This document shows, one piece after another, positions 44,459-52,178 of a stretch of 61,776 nucleotides of DNA (within the stretch, counting starts at the first letter, position 1; every line of letters begins with the position of its first letter). The notes under the pieces are model-generated. The model saw only the letters and a list, made by a program, of their open reading frames with translations, ran no database searches and was not told where the DNA came from. Location: contig CALLVX010000011.1 of the NCBI GenBank assembly GCA_938010765.1, forward strand, positions 1-61,776, given 5' to 3'. The stretch is from an uncultured Flavobacteriaceae bacterium. GTDB taxonomy: Bacteria > Bacteroidota > Bacteroidia > Flavobacteriales > Flavobacteriaceae. A program made the position numbers and the translations under genes.

Positions 44459-46660
44459 ATGATGGCAAAGGAAATAGAAGAATCTCAAGAAATGGATGAA
44501 AGCCGAAAATCGAGGAAAGCCAAAGCCAAACTCGCAGAGGTGACGGGAGAATTGAGTGATTTAGAACGGCAGCAACAGCAAGCAGCGGGGCAAGACCAGG
44601 ATCAAAAGGAGTCCAAGCCCAAATCTAGTATTAGTGATACTGTTCAAAAATTGCCTAAAACCTTGCAGCGAGGGTTGTTTGCAGTTTCGCTTCTGATCAT
44701 AAACCCGGTTGCCTTTATTATTGCCGCCGCTTTGTATGCGGGGTATAAGACTCTTGAGGCCCGGGGCAAGCAAACAACGAAACAGTCAAAGAGAAACTTC
44801 AGCCAGATCAAGGAGGATAAATTGAATGAGCTACGGGAAAAAATAGAATCGTTACAAAACGAATTAAATGATGGTAAGGATGCTTCCAAAGATAAAGCAG
44901 AGGAGCAGGAGCAAAATGAAGGCCAAAATAAAGGTAAAGAAGAAAAACTTGGTGAAGGCCAAAATGAAGGTAAAGAAGAAGGTTCCGATATCAACTTAGA
45001 TGAGGGTGAGTCGTTGGTGGCCGATTTGAAAGAGCAACCAGAAGTAGCCGAGGAACTAAAATACGAACCAACCCCGGAAGAAATCGAAAATGCGGTTACA
45101 GAGTTGAAAGAAGGGGAGGAGCTTGATGAAGAAATCGAAAATGCAGTTTCGGAACTGACCGAAGACCAGATTTCTGATTTAAGTGAAACAGACGAAAAGT
45201 CTCTTAACGAGCCTATGGGCTTTGAATGGGATGGCGATCTAGACAAAAAAATCACAAGGGAGGAGTACTCACAATGGCCAGGAGATGAAGAGGAAAACAG
45301 GTCAACTAATGACTTGGAATCTGAAATTAATGATGAGCAAGATCCATCAGTAACAGAAAGCCAGGAACGCGAGGTCGATGCTAAAGCGACCCTTAAGGAG
45401 GAGCAGGAGCAAAATGAAGGCCCTGCTGACCTACAGGACGAAATAGATGAGTTAATGAAAGAAATGGACGAAATCACCAAGGATTACACATCCGAAGAAG
45501 GTTCCGATTTGAGTTCCGAAGCCAGCTCTGATTTGAGTTCCGAAACGTACGACATAAAGGGGGCGATTACACCCTTGGATGAACATGGGGAGGAGCTTGA
45601 TGAAGAAATCGAAAATGCAGTTTCGGAACTGACCGAAGACCAGATTTATGATTTGAGCGAAGCGGACGAAAAGTCCCTTAACGAGCTTATGGGCTTCGAA
45701 TGGGATGGCGATCTAGACAAAAAAATCACAAGGGAGGAGTACTCACAATGGCCAGGAGATGAAGAGGAAAACAGGTCAACTAATGACTTGGGATCTGAAA
45801 TTACTGATGAGCAAGATGCATCAGTAACAGAAAGCCAGGTACGCGAGGTCGATGTTAAAGCGACACTTACGGAGGAGCAGGCCGCAGAAATGGAAGGGAA
45901 AATCAATGAATTAGCAGCTAAACATGAACTTTCTGAAAGTGAGGTAGAAGCACTAAGATCCAATGCTGAAGAGTTTTTAAAACAAGAAGGAGTAGTCAAA
46001 ACAGAAGAAGCCGCAGCGGAAGAAGTAGAGGAGAAAATTGAGGAAATAGACATTTCAAACACGGTAGTACCCGCCCAATCTCCAGATGCCGCCGCCGAAC
46101 AGGCCAAAATAGATGATTTGATGCAAGAAATAGATTCACTGGCGCCTCAAGGGCAAATAGATTTAGCAAAAGAAACAGCACCTGAGTTGGGCTCCCAAGA
46201 AAAAAGTAAAGATGCGCAAGGTATTAAGGGAAAAGTGGCAGAGCTCGTTAAGAAAGGTTTAGACAAAGTCAAGGATGAAAAATCTCAAAATAAAGCTAAG
46301 AATGGTGCTAAGAAAGCTGTTGAAATCGGAGTAAAATCCGGAATAGCAGGTAAAGGAAATCCAGTAAAAACGGCAGCTGAGGCAGTGAAACTTACCGCTC
46401 AGGAGGTGAAAATCCAAGTTGAGAATGCAGCAAAAAATGCACCCGAGATGTCTGCCAGTGACGCTAAGAAGACCGAAAATACGACAGGCAGGTTAGCCGG
46501 CCTTATGACACCGATGAACAAAGAAATTGGAGAAAAGCTAAAAGCAAAAGGGAGGAAGGCCACGGCCTCGATGGCTAAAGAAAGCGCGCTTACTGTTGGT
46601 AGTGCCTTAGCTGGTTTGGTGAAAAATGACCAGAAAAAAGCAAGAGGAAGAAGAATGTGA
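44459..46660 (+). CDS. Array protein 5: large acidic mosaic protein with basic tail
   Basis: The 733-residue protein may start at the first or second of two ATGs (MMAKEIEE). Residues about 25-140 duplicate the membrane-hairpin region of array protein 4. The middle (about 140-560) is extremely acidic and carries a 98-residue direct repeat (EELDEEIENAVSELTEDQI ... MGFEWDGDLDKKITREEYSQ) plus motifs LMKEMDEI and LMQEIDSL. The last 150 residues turn Lys/Ala-rich, include RLAGLMTPMNKEIG, and end KNDQKKARGRRM. Segments around SDLSSETYDI recur in array protein 8. No known family; it looks modular and recombining. A substrate role is inferred. Confidence 0.75.
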   Translation: MMAKEIEESQEMDESRKSRKAKAKLAEVTGELSDLERQQQQAAGQDQDQKESKPKSSISDTVQKLPKTLQRGLFAVSLLIINPVAFIIAAALYAGYKTLEARGKQTTKQSKRNFSQIKEDKLNELREKIESLQNELNDGKDASKDKAEEQEQNEGQNKGKEEKLGEGQNEGKEEGSDINLDEGESLVADLKEQPEVAEELKYEPTPEEIENAVTELKEGEELDEEIENAVSELTEDQISDLSETDEKSLNEPMGFEWDGDLDKKITREEYSQWPGDEEENRSTNDLESEINDEQDPSVTESQEREVDAKATLKEEQEQNEGPADLQDEIDELMKEMDEITKDYTSEEGSDLSSEASSDLSSETYDIKGAITPLDEHGEELDEEIENAVSELTEDQIYDLSEADEKSLNELMGFEWDGDLDKKITREEYSQWPGDEEENRSTNDLGSEITDEQDASVTESQVREVDVKATLTEEQAAEMEGKINELAAKHELSESEVEALRSNAEEFLKQEGVVKTEEAAAEEVEEKIEEIDISNTVVPAQSPDAAAEQAKIDDLMQEIDSLAPQGQIDLAKETAPELGSQEKSKDAQGIKGKVAELVKKGLDKVKDEKSQNKAKNGAKKAVEIGVKSGIAGKGNPVKTAAEAVKLTAQEVKIQVENAAKNAPEMSASDAKKTENTTGRLAGLMTPMNKEIGEKLKAKGRKATASMAKESALTVGSALAGLVKNDQKKARGRRM
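45113..45880 (+). repeat. 294-bp direct repeat within array gene 5
   Basis: Copies at about 45113-45406 and 45587-45880 are offset by 474 bp (158 codons), are almost identical in DNA and stay in frame. Each encodes the unit from EELDEEIENAV to the end of KATL(K/T)EEQ. Few substitutions separate them, so the duplication is recent or kept uniform by recombination. Confidence 0.9.
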
Positions 46661-46698
46661 GTTTAAATAGGTCCTTTGTTATTGGGTGCATGTTTTTT

Positions 46699-46928
46699 AT
46701 GGTTGATAAAACTGTAGGGACCAACTTAAAGAACAAAAAGGTTTTTTAAAGGACACTGAGGCAATAAGGCAAGGCCTCGTTAAATTTGCGAAACATTCGC
46801 AACAGGCCGTAAAAGATGCGCCAGCTGCCAGAGCTAATGCCGTAAGTTCTAAGGCAAGAATTAAAGCGGTGACCAGGGGTGAAAGTGCACAAATAAGTAC
46901 GGGCAAAAAAAATGGTATTGGACTGTAA
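46699..46928 (+). pseudogene. Array gene 6: small basic-tail protein split by a frameshift at a T run
   Basis: A frame from ATG 46699 reads MVDKTVGTNLKNKKVF and stops at TAA 46747. Shifting back one base inside the six-T run at 46742-46747 continues as LKDTEAIRQGLVKFAKHSQQ, AVKDAPAARANAVSSKARIK and ends STGKKNGIGL at 46926-46928. The joined product would be about 76 residues with the basic, hydrophobic-ended tail of the array proteins. It is either a gene inactivated by a one-base change, a sequencing error, or a -1 slippage product: the P-site TTT codon can re-pair perfectly on TTT. Confidence 0.6.
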
Positions 46929-46995
46929 ACAAGAGAAGCAACTAAAGCAAGAAGCAGCCATATGGGTAAGTAGTAGTTAGAGGGGTGTGGTTTTA

Positions 46996-47077
46996 CCGGA
47001 TTTTAATCCGGGGTACTTGTTAAAATAATCGTAGAAAGGGGGCTATATCACTATAGCGCCCCTTTGCCGTATACGGC
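46996..47077 (+). repeat. Cluster of three hairpins before array gene 7
   Basis: Three perfect or near-perfect stems lie in 82 bp: CCGGAT-TTTA-ATCCGG (46996-47011), AAAGGGGGCTATA with TATAGCGCCCCTTT (47036-47063), and the 12-bp palindrome GCCGTATACGGC (47066-47077). The middle stem is closely similar to the one before array gene 8. They may end transcription of the upstream gene or stabilise mRNA of the downstream gene. Confidence 0.7.
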
Positions 47078-47199
47078 AGAACATAAGTAAGTTAATACTT
47101 TGAATAAAGTAAGAAAAATAATAAATATAAAACAACTAAGATCTTACCTTAAAACGCTCGTTGAGATGTTAGATAAGATTCCGATTAAAAGATACTATT

Positions 47200-48954
47200 A
47201 TGGCAAATGAAGAAAAAGTAACAAGCAACATTTTTGAAAGAGCGGGAAGGTTATTTGGTGGGTTTGTTAAGGACCTGTCTAAAAGCCAAGAACAAAATAT
47301 TGGAAAGCAGCAAGAAAATAAAGGGGCGAAGGTTGGGGCAGATAAAGAAAAGATACAGTCAAATCCTACGACAGAGATGAAAGCTACAATGGGAGCTGAA
47401 GATGATGCTCTATGGGAATCGGGGGCAGAACTCAATGAAGAGGCCAATCTGCAATTTGAGGACGCTGAAAAAGCTTTGGATGCTGAAAGGATGTCCCTTG
47501 AAGAAATCGGAAGCACGGTTACGACCGAAGAGAGTACCGATTTGGGGAAGGGAGAGGAAGCGCAAGCTGAAGTAGACGAAATAATAAGAGATATCAATAG
47601 TGGCGAGCAATATAATTGGGATTCTGATGAAATGGCTGAGGGCTTAGGGGAAGATCAATATTTAGACCAAGTAATGTATATCGCTGAAGAAGAAGAACTT
47701 ATTGCCGCAGTTACCGAAGTGGAGGAGCCCGGAGAGGATGCACCCGATATAGCGGAACTTACCCCTGATGAATCAAAAGAGTATGATCAGTTAATGGCCG
47801 AGTTTGATAAGGACATGGCCGAGCTTGAACAGAAAGCGGAGGAGATTTTAGTGGAGGTACTCGGGGAGGAGTTGGGTGCTAAAGTTGCGAATGCAAAGGA
47901 CCCTGTTGTTGAACAAGCATCCGAAGTAGATGAGAAGGTAGGATCTGAAATAACAGATGATAACACAGTAGATAGTTCATCGAGTCTTTTAGATTCGCTT
48001 AAACAGTACCATCAAGAAAAGGAGGTAGAAAAAGGACCAAGCTTAGAACCGGGAATTGATCAACATGGTTTGGCATATGAAGATGTAGAAGAAGAAGCTT
48101 CTAAAGGTATAGAAACTGATTTAGAATTGAAACATCCTATGGGTTTTACAGAAGATGAAAATATAGTCGAGTCTCCCGTAGTTGAGAATGAAAATGGCTC
48201 CGATCTAGACCCGCAGGCGTTTGAAAAGGAAGCAGGATTGGAACCGGAGAAAACCGACCCGTTGTCGCTTCTAGAAAAAGAACTGGTGGTACCTGATGCT
48301 AGAGATACGAGAAAAATAATGGAACTTCATGAGGCACTAATTTGTGCACCTGACGCCAAAGAACCCCGGCAGGGGGGGCACTTACCGCTATCGGGTACCC
48401 TAGAGAAAAGGGAGAAAAGGGTAAAGAATTTAGGTGAAGGGAAGGCCATACTGCAGGATTCGAAGGAACGTAAAGAGCGGTTAATAGCCGGTTACCAGGA
48501 AATATTAGATGTAAAGGCCGATGGCGCGGCATCACAAATTACCGATAATAGGCTCAAAGAAACCCAATCTGCTTGGAAAGAAGAAGTGGCTATGATTGAT
48601 CGTATCATAGAGGCAATCGATACACGCATTGACATAAATGTAGGTTTTATTGAAAAGATGAAACCTAAGATGTCGGCACCTGTAACTACAAAAGAACCTG
48701 TTGAAAATGTTGCCCAGCCTTCGTCGCAAACCCAAAGTACTGGAGCAAAGAATGCGACAAACAAGCAGACGGGCCAACCTGCAAAGCAAGACTTTAGTTT
48801 GTTTAGAAGCCGAGCTCAAGAAGCATCGGAAGGGGCCAAGGCTTCTAAAGGAATCGCCCAAAGAGCTATGAATAAACTTGAAAAACTGAAGGGTATTAAG
48901 AATAAAAAAAAAGATGGGAAAGAAATGAAAAAGGGCAGAAAAAAGGGCATATAG
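47200..48954 (+). CDS. Array protein 7: large acidic protein with Lys-rich tail
   Basis: The 584-residue protein starts MANEEKVTSNIFERAGRLFG, with an amphipathic N-terminus. Residues about 60-330 are very acidic and include YDQLMAEFDKDMAELEQKAE, HGLAYEDVEEEA and LKHPMGFTEDEN, echoing array proteins 5 and 8. A more ordered region around residues 370-490 contains ALICAPDAKEPRQGGHL and a helical bundle (IMIDRIIEA-like, IDTRIDINVGFIEKM). The Gln/Ala-rich linker is followed by SRAQEASEGAKASKGIAQRA and the tail EMKKGRKKGI. No known family. Its tail, repeats and place support membership of the array group. Confidence 0.72.
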   Translation: MANEEKVTSNIFERAGRLFGGFVKDLSKSQEQNIGKQQENKGAKVGADKEKIQSNPTTEMKATMGAEDDALWESGAELNEEANLQFEDAEKALDAERMSLEEIGSTVTTEESTDLGKGEEAQAEVDEIIRDINSGEQYNWDSDEMAEGLGEDQYLDQVMYIAEEEELIAAVTEVEEPGEDAPDIAELTPDESKEYDQLMAEFDKDMAELEQKAEEILVEVLGEELGAKVANAKDPVVEQASEVDEKVGSEITDDNTVDSSSSLLDSLKQYHQEKEVEKGPSLEPGIDQHGLAYEDVEEEASKGIETDLELKHPMGFTEDENIVESPVVENENGSDLDPQAFEKEAGLEPEKTDPLSLLEKELVVPDARDTRKIMELHEALICAPDAKEPRQGGHLPLSGTLEKREKRVKNLGEGKAILQDSKERKERLIAGYQEILDVKADGAASQITDNRLKETQSAWKEEVAMIDRIIEAIDTRIDINVGFIEKMKPKMSAPVTTKEPVENVAQPSSQTQSTGAKNATNKQTGQPAKQDFSLFRSRAQEASEGAKASKGIAQRAMNKLEKLKGIKNKKKDGKEMKKGRKKGI

Positions 48955-49052
48955 TTTGGCTTGGAAAAGCAAACGAAATTTTCATAAGAGTTAATTTACT
49001 AACGGCTTTGCGGTGCTAGATTCCAAAAAGTTGTCAATAAACATAACCGTTT

Positions 49053-49084
49053 CAAGGGGTACTGTAGCAATACAGCGCCCCTTG
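49053..49084 (+). repeat. Hairpin before array gene 8
   Basis: CAAGGGG-TACTGTA pairs with TACAG-CGCCCCTTG around GCAA. It closely resembles the stem at 47036 in both sequence and distance (about 70-140 bp) to the next array gene. It is probably duplicated together with the genes. Confidence 0.7.
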
Positions 49085-49154
49085 GTCGTATAAGGGAGTG
49101 ACTTAGGTAAGATAATAAGTATAGTAAAGTAAGTAAAATAAAAAAAATAGTAAG

Positions 49155-50216
49155 ATGAAAAAAGAAAATAAAAATGAACTGTCGGAAACGAATTTAAGCC
49201 AGGAAAATAAAGGAGTTTTAGGTGCTATGAATGGCGAAGGAACTAAGCTTATAGCCGCACTAAGGCAACAAGAAGAAAAAAATGCAAAGATAGAGGATAA
49301 CCAGGACCCTGCACTTGATGAATATGATATGGCGTATGAAGATCTTGCAGAAGATCCAGAGATGGGTCTTGCGCCAAGAAGTAATCAAGAGCAGGGAGGT
49401 ATAGATCTTAACAAATTTGAAGATTCTTCTGTTTCGCACGAATCCGGTAAGGAAGACAAGGCTGCTGATTTTGATACATATGTAGATGAGAACGAACCTG
49501 CCACTGTTTTTGGGCAAGCTGCTGATTTTGATACATATGTAGATGAGAATGAACCCGCCACTATTTTTGGTCAAGCCCCTGATGAAGTGGGCGATACTAC
49601 TCTATACGAGCAAGAAACAGATCGGTTGATGCAAGAAATGGACGACATCAACCCGGGTTATCCATCAGAATCGGGCTCCGATTTGAGTTCCGAAACGTAC
49701 GATATAAATGGGGCGATTACAGCCTTGGAAGAACATGAGGAGGTGCTTGACCAAGGAATCCAAAATGCGGTTACAGAACCGACGGAAGACCAGATTTTTG
49801 ATTTTAGTGAAGCTGACGATACTACTCTGTACGAGAGCGAAAAGGAAGGTTTGGAAAAAAAACCAACCGACAAAAAATTAAACAAGTTTACAGAGGCCCT
49901 TAATAAAAAGACTGGCAAGGAATTAAAGAGGGCGGCCAAAGCGACCGAGAAGCTAGCCAAGAACGTCAAGAAAGAAGCTAAAGAAATTACCAATATTGGC
50001 GGGGTCTCAGAAGGGTTAAAGGAAATGGCCAAAGCCTCGATGAAGGGCATGGGAGCGCTTGCAGATGCAGCCATGACAACCAATAGTGACGTGCAAAAAA
50101 GTAGATTTGGTGAAGCGCATAAAGCGGCCCAAAAAGGAAGTGCCGCCGCCGGGCACGTCAAAAATACCCTAAAAAGCAAGATAAGTAACAGGAGAAATAA
50201 AGGGCGCGGTATGTAG
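49155..50216 (+). CDS. Array protein 8: acidic mosaic protein with basic tail
   Basis: The 353-residue protein has an acidic N-terminal two thirds with DEYDMAYEDLAEDPEMGL and a perfect tandem of a 19-residue unit (AADFDTYVDENEPAT, then FGQ, about residues 103-140). LMQEMDDI and SDLSSETYDINGAIT follow, the last shared with array protein 5. The C-terminal third is basic and Ala/Lys-rich (GKELKRAAKATEKLAKNVKK), and the tail is LKSKISNRRNKGRGM. No known family. It is the last gene before the right hairpin repeat. It is a clear relative of array protein 5 by shared modules. Confidence 0.73.
   Translation: MKKENKNELSETNLSQENKGVLGAMNGEGTKLIAALRQQEEKNAKIEDNQDPALDEYDMAYEDLAEDPEMGLAPRSNQEQGGIDLNKFEDSSVSHESGKEDKAADFDTYVDENEPATVFGQAADFDTYVDENEPATIFGQAPDEVGDTTLYEQETDRLMQEMDDINPGYPSESGSDLSSETYDINGAITALEEHEEVLDQGIQNAVTEPTEDQIFDFSEADDTTLYESEKEGLEKKPTDKKLNKFTEALNKKTGKELKRAAKATEKLAKNVKKEAKEITNIGGVSEGLKEMAKASMKGMGALADAAMTTNSDVQKSRFGEAHKAAQKGSAAAGHVKNTLKSKISNRRNKGRGM
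49461..49574 (+). repeat. 57-bp tandem repeat in array gene 8
   Basis: Two adjacent 57-bp copies (49461-49517 and 49518-49574) differ at a few bases and encode AADFDTYVDENEPATVFGQ and the same unit with Ile for Val. The unit is in frame, so copy-number change alters only the length of the acidic region. Confidence 0.92.
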
Positions 50217-50286
50217 GTTTTGGTATGGGTGTTTTTGGACCTTTCTATGCTATGAATATCCAGGTTTTAACAAAAACGATAGTAAA

Positions 50287-50307
50287 CCTCGGGGCAAGCC
50301 CGTGAGG
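50287..50307 (+). repeat. Hairpin repeat, right copy (CCTCGGGGC...GAGG)
   Basis: This 21-bp imperfect palindrome is homologous to the one at 41140 and is followed by the same GCATT, TAACATT, GATTTCGA and ATTATCGAGTAAAAA blocks. It ends the charged-protein array. The shared flanks over about 110-140 bp show that it is a true repeat and not a chance stem. Confidence 0.78.
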
Positions 50308-50400
50308 CATTGAAAGGAAGTTTAACATTCGATTTCGACCTAAGTGTCGTAACATATAAATCTCGATTATCGAGTAAAAATGCACTAAAGATCGTATTTT

Positions 50401-50431
50401 AGGGGTGCTGTAGCTTTTTAGATACACCCCT
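50401..50431 (+). terminator. Hairpin between the array and the GH32 gene
   Basis: AGGGGTG pairs with CACCCCT around an 17-base inner region that includes TGTAGC...ATA. It is preceded by TTTT and not followed by a T run, so it could be a terminator on the minus strand or a variant of the array hairpins (its GGGGTGCTGTAGC resembles them). Confidence 0.45.
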
Positions 50432-50447
50432 AACCTAAAATTTAAAT

Positions 50448-52016
50448 ATGAACTTTTTTGGAAAACGACCGCTCATTGTGTATGCCTTGCTATGTTTGTT
50501 CATTTCCTGCAAGAACAACGAAAAACCCGTTTCGACCGTGAAAGAGGAAATGACCGCTGCTACCTACAAGGAGGCCTATCGGCCCCAATTTCATTTTTCA
50601 CCCCCTCAAAATTGGATGAACGACCCCAATGGCTTGGTATATCACCAAGGAATATATCATTTGTTTTATCAGTATTACCCAGAAGATAGTAAGTGGGGTC
50701 CTATGCACTGGGGCCATGCAACAAGCGAAGATCTGGTGCATTGGGAGCAGAAGCCCATTGCCTTGTTCCCAGACGAGCATGGGTATATTTTTTCGGGTAG
50801 TGCAGTGGTAGATAGTGCCAACAGCGCTGGTTTTGGAACAATAGAGAATCCGCCCTTGGTGGCCATTTTCACCTATCATGATCCTGATGGTGAAAAAGCA
50901 AAAAAGAAAGACTTTCAAACCCAGGGCATTGCCTATAGCTTAGACAATGGGGATACTTGGGTGAAGTATGAGGGGAACCCTGTTATCGGAAATGAAGGCA
51001 TCAAAGATTTTCGCGATCCCAAGGTTTTTTGGTACGAACAGGACCAAAAATGGGTCATGGCTTTGGTGGCAGGGGATCATTTACAATTGTGGGGCTCGGC
51101 CGATCTGAAATCGTGGGAGAAATTAAGTGAATTTGGGCATAAAAAAGGAGCCCATGGCGGCGTATGGGAATGCCCCGATCTTTTTAAGCTAAAAGTAACC
51201 GGTTCCGAGCTGGAAAAATGGGTGCTCTTGATTAGTATAAATCCCGGTGCGCCCAATGGTGGCAGTGGAACCCAATATTTTGTCGGGGATTTTGATGGGC
51301 AGCGTTTCACCACCGATCAGGAAGATGCCAAATGGATTGATTACGGCACCGATAACTACGCAGGTGTAACCTATAACAACATCCCAGATGGGGAACGCAT
51401 CTTTATCGGTTGGATGAGCAATTGGAACTATGCCCAGGCAACACCTACCGAAACTTGGCGCAGCGCGATGACGCTTCCAAGAACCTTGTCCTTACAAAAA
51501 ATAGGAACGGGGTATACGCTTTTTAATTACCCCGTGGCACAGTTGAACCAACTAGTGGGGGCAAGCGAAAAAAAGGATAAAACCCTAGAAATCGGAGCCA
51601 AGGATACGATACCCTTTGATCATTTGAACCAAGCGGAAATTAAATTTAAGACCACCTCTAAAGACTTTGTATTGAGTTTAAAAAATACCAAAGGAGAAGA
51701 ATTGGTACTTACCATAACCAGCGACCAGAAACTATTTCTTTTAGACCGCATCGTTTCGGGAAAAACCGATTTTAAAGAAACGTTTGCCAATACCATTCAA
51801 CAAATGCCGGTAGACCAATTGCCCGAGGGGGAGTATGAAGTACGTGCCTTAATAGATCGATCCTCGGTAGAGGTGTTTCTAAACAAAGGACAGTATGTGA
51901 TGACAGCACAAGTATTTCCCAATGAACATTATCAATTGCTCGAAATTGAAAACACCGGAGCGGCCGCCTTGGAAATTACAAAACTAACGGTAAATGCGGT
52001 GAGTAAAATCTGGTAA
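50448..52016 (+). CDS. GH32 fructanase/levanase-type lipoprotein
   Basis: The 522-residue protein has a lipoprotein signal with lipobox LFISC. The five-blade GH32 domain has the nucleophile motif WMNDPNGL (about residue 57), FSGSAVV, the RDP motif in DFRDPKVF (Asp, transition-state stabiliser) and the acid/base Glu in GVWECPDLF. The C-terminal beta-sandwich includes SSVEVFLNKGQYVMT. It cleaves beta-fructosides such as levan, inulin or sucrose at the cell surface or in the periplasm. There is no SusCD pair nearby. Start ATG follows directly after a hairpin. Confidence 0.94.
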   Translation: MNFFGKRPLIVYALLCLFISCKNNEKPVSTVKEEMTAATYKEAYRPQFHFSPPQNWMNDPNGLVYHQGIYHLFYQYYPEDSKWGPMHWGHATSEDLVHWEQKPIALFPDEHGYIFSGSAVVDSANSAGFGTIENPPLVAIFTYHDPDGEKAKKKDFQTQGIAYSLDNGDTWVKYEGNPVIGNEGIKDFRDPKVFWYEQDQKWVMALVAGDHLQLWGSADLKSWEKLSEFGHKKGAHGGVWECPDLFKLKVTGSELEKWVLLISINPGAPNGGSGTQYFVGDFDGQRFTTDQEDAKWIDYGTDNYAGVTYNNIPDGERIFIGWMSNWNYAQATPTETWRSAMTLPRTLSLQKIGTGYTLFNYPVAQLNQLVGASEKKDKTLEIGAKDTIPFDHLNQAEIKFKTTSKDFVLSLKNTKGEELVLTITSDQKLFLLDRIVSGKTDFKETFANTIQQMPVDQLPEGEYEVRALIDRSSVEVFLNKGQYVMTAQVFPNEHYQLLEIENTGAAALEITKLTVNAVSKIW

Positions 52017-52178
52017 ATTAGATCTATAAAGTAAGGGATTTCTGTCTTTTTATGAATATTCCGGACAATTTTGTTTTTATTATTGTAGTTCATCGATTTT
52101 CCATACTAAACATAGATTTTAACAGTTTTACATAGTGTTAATAAAAATTCAGGAGCCCACCTGACTTATGCCTACACT

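Noticed and set aside
44644..45480. Long minus-strand open frame rich in Ser
   Set aside because: It is antisense to the acidic region of array gene 5; Glu/Asp codons read backwards give Ser/Phe/Leu without stops. No family or start signal.
28275..50216. Integrative conjugative element
   Set aside because: No relaxase, integrase, excisionase, primase or ParA-like gene and no att-like repeat at tRNA-Phe are visible. The hairpin repeats bracket only the array, not the machine. It remains the main alternative for the region, but is not supported as a call.
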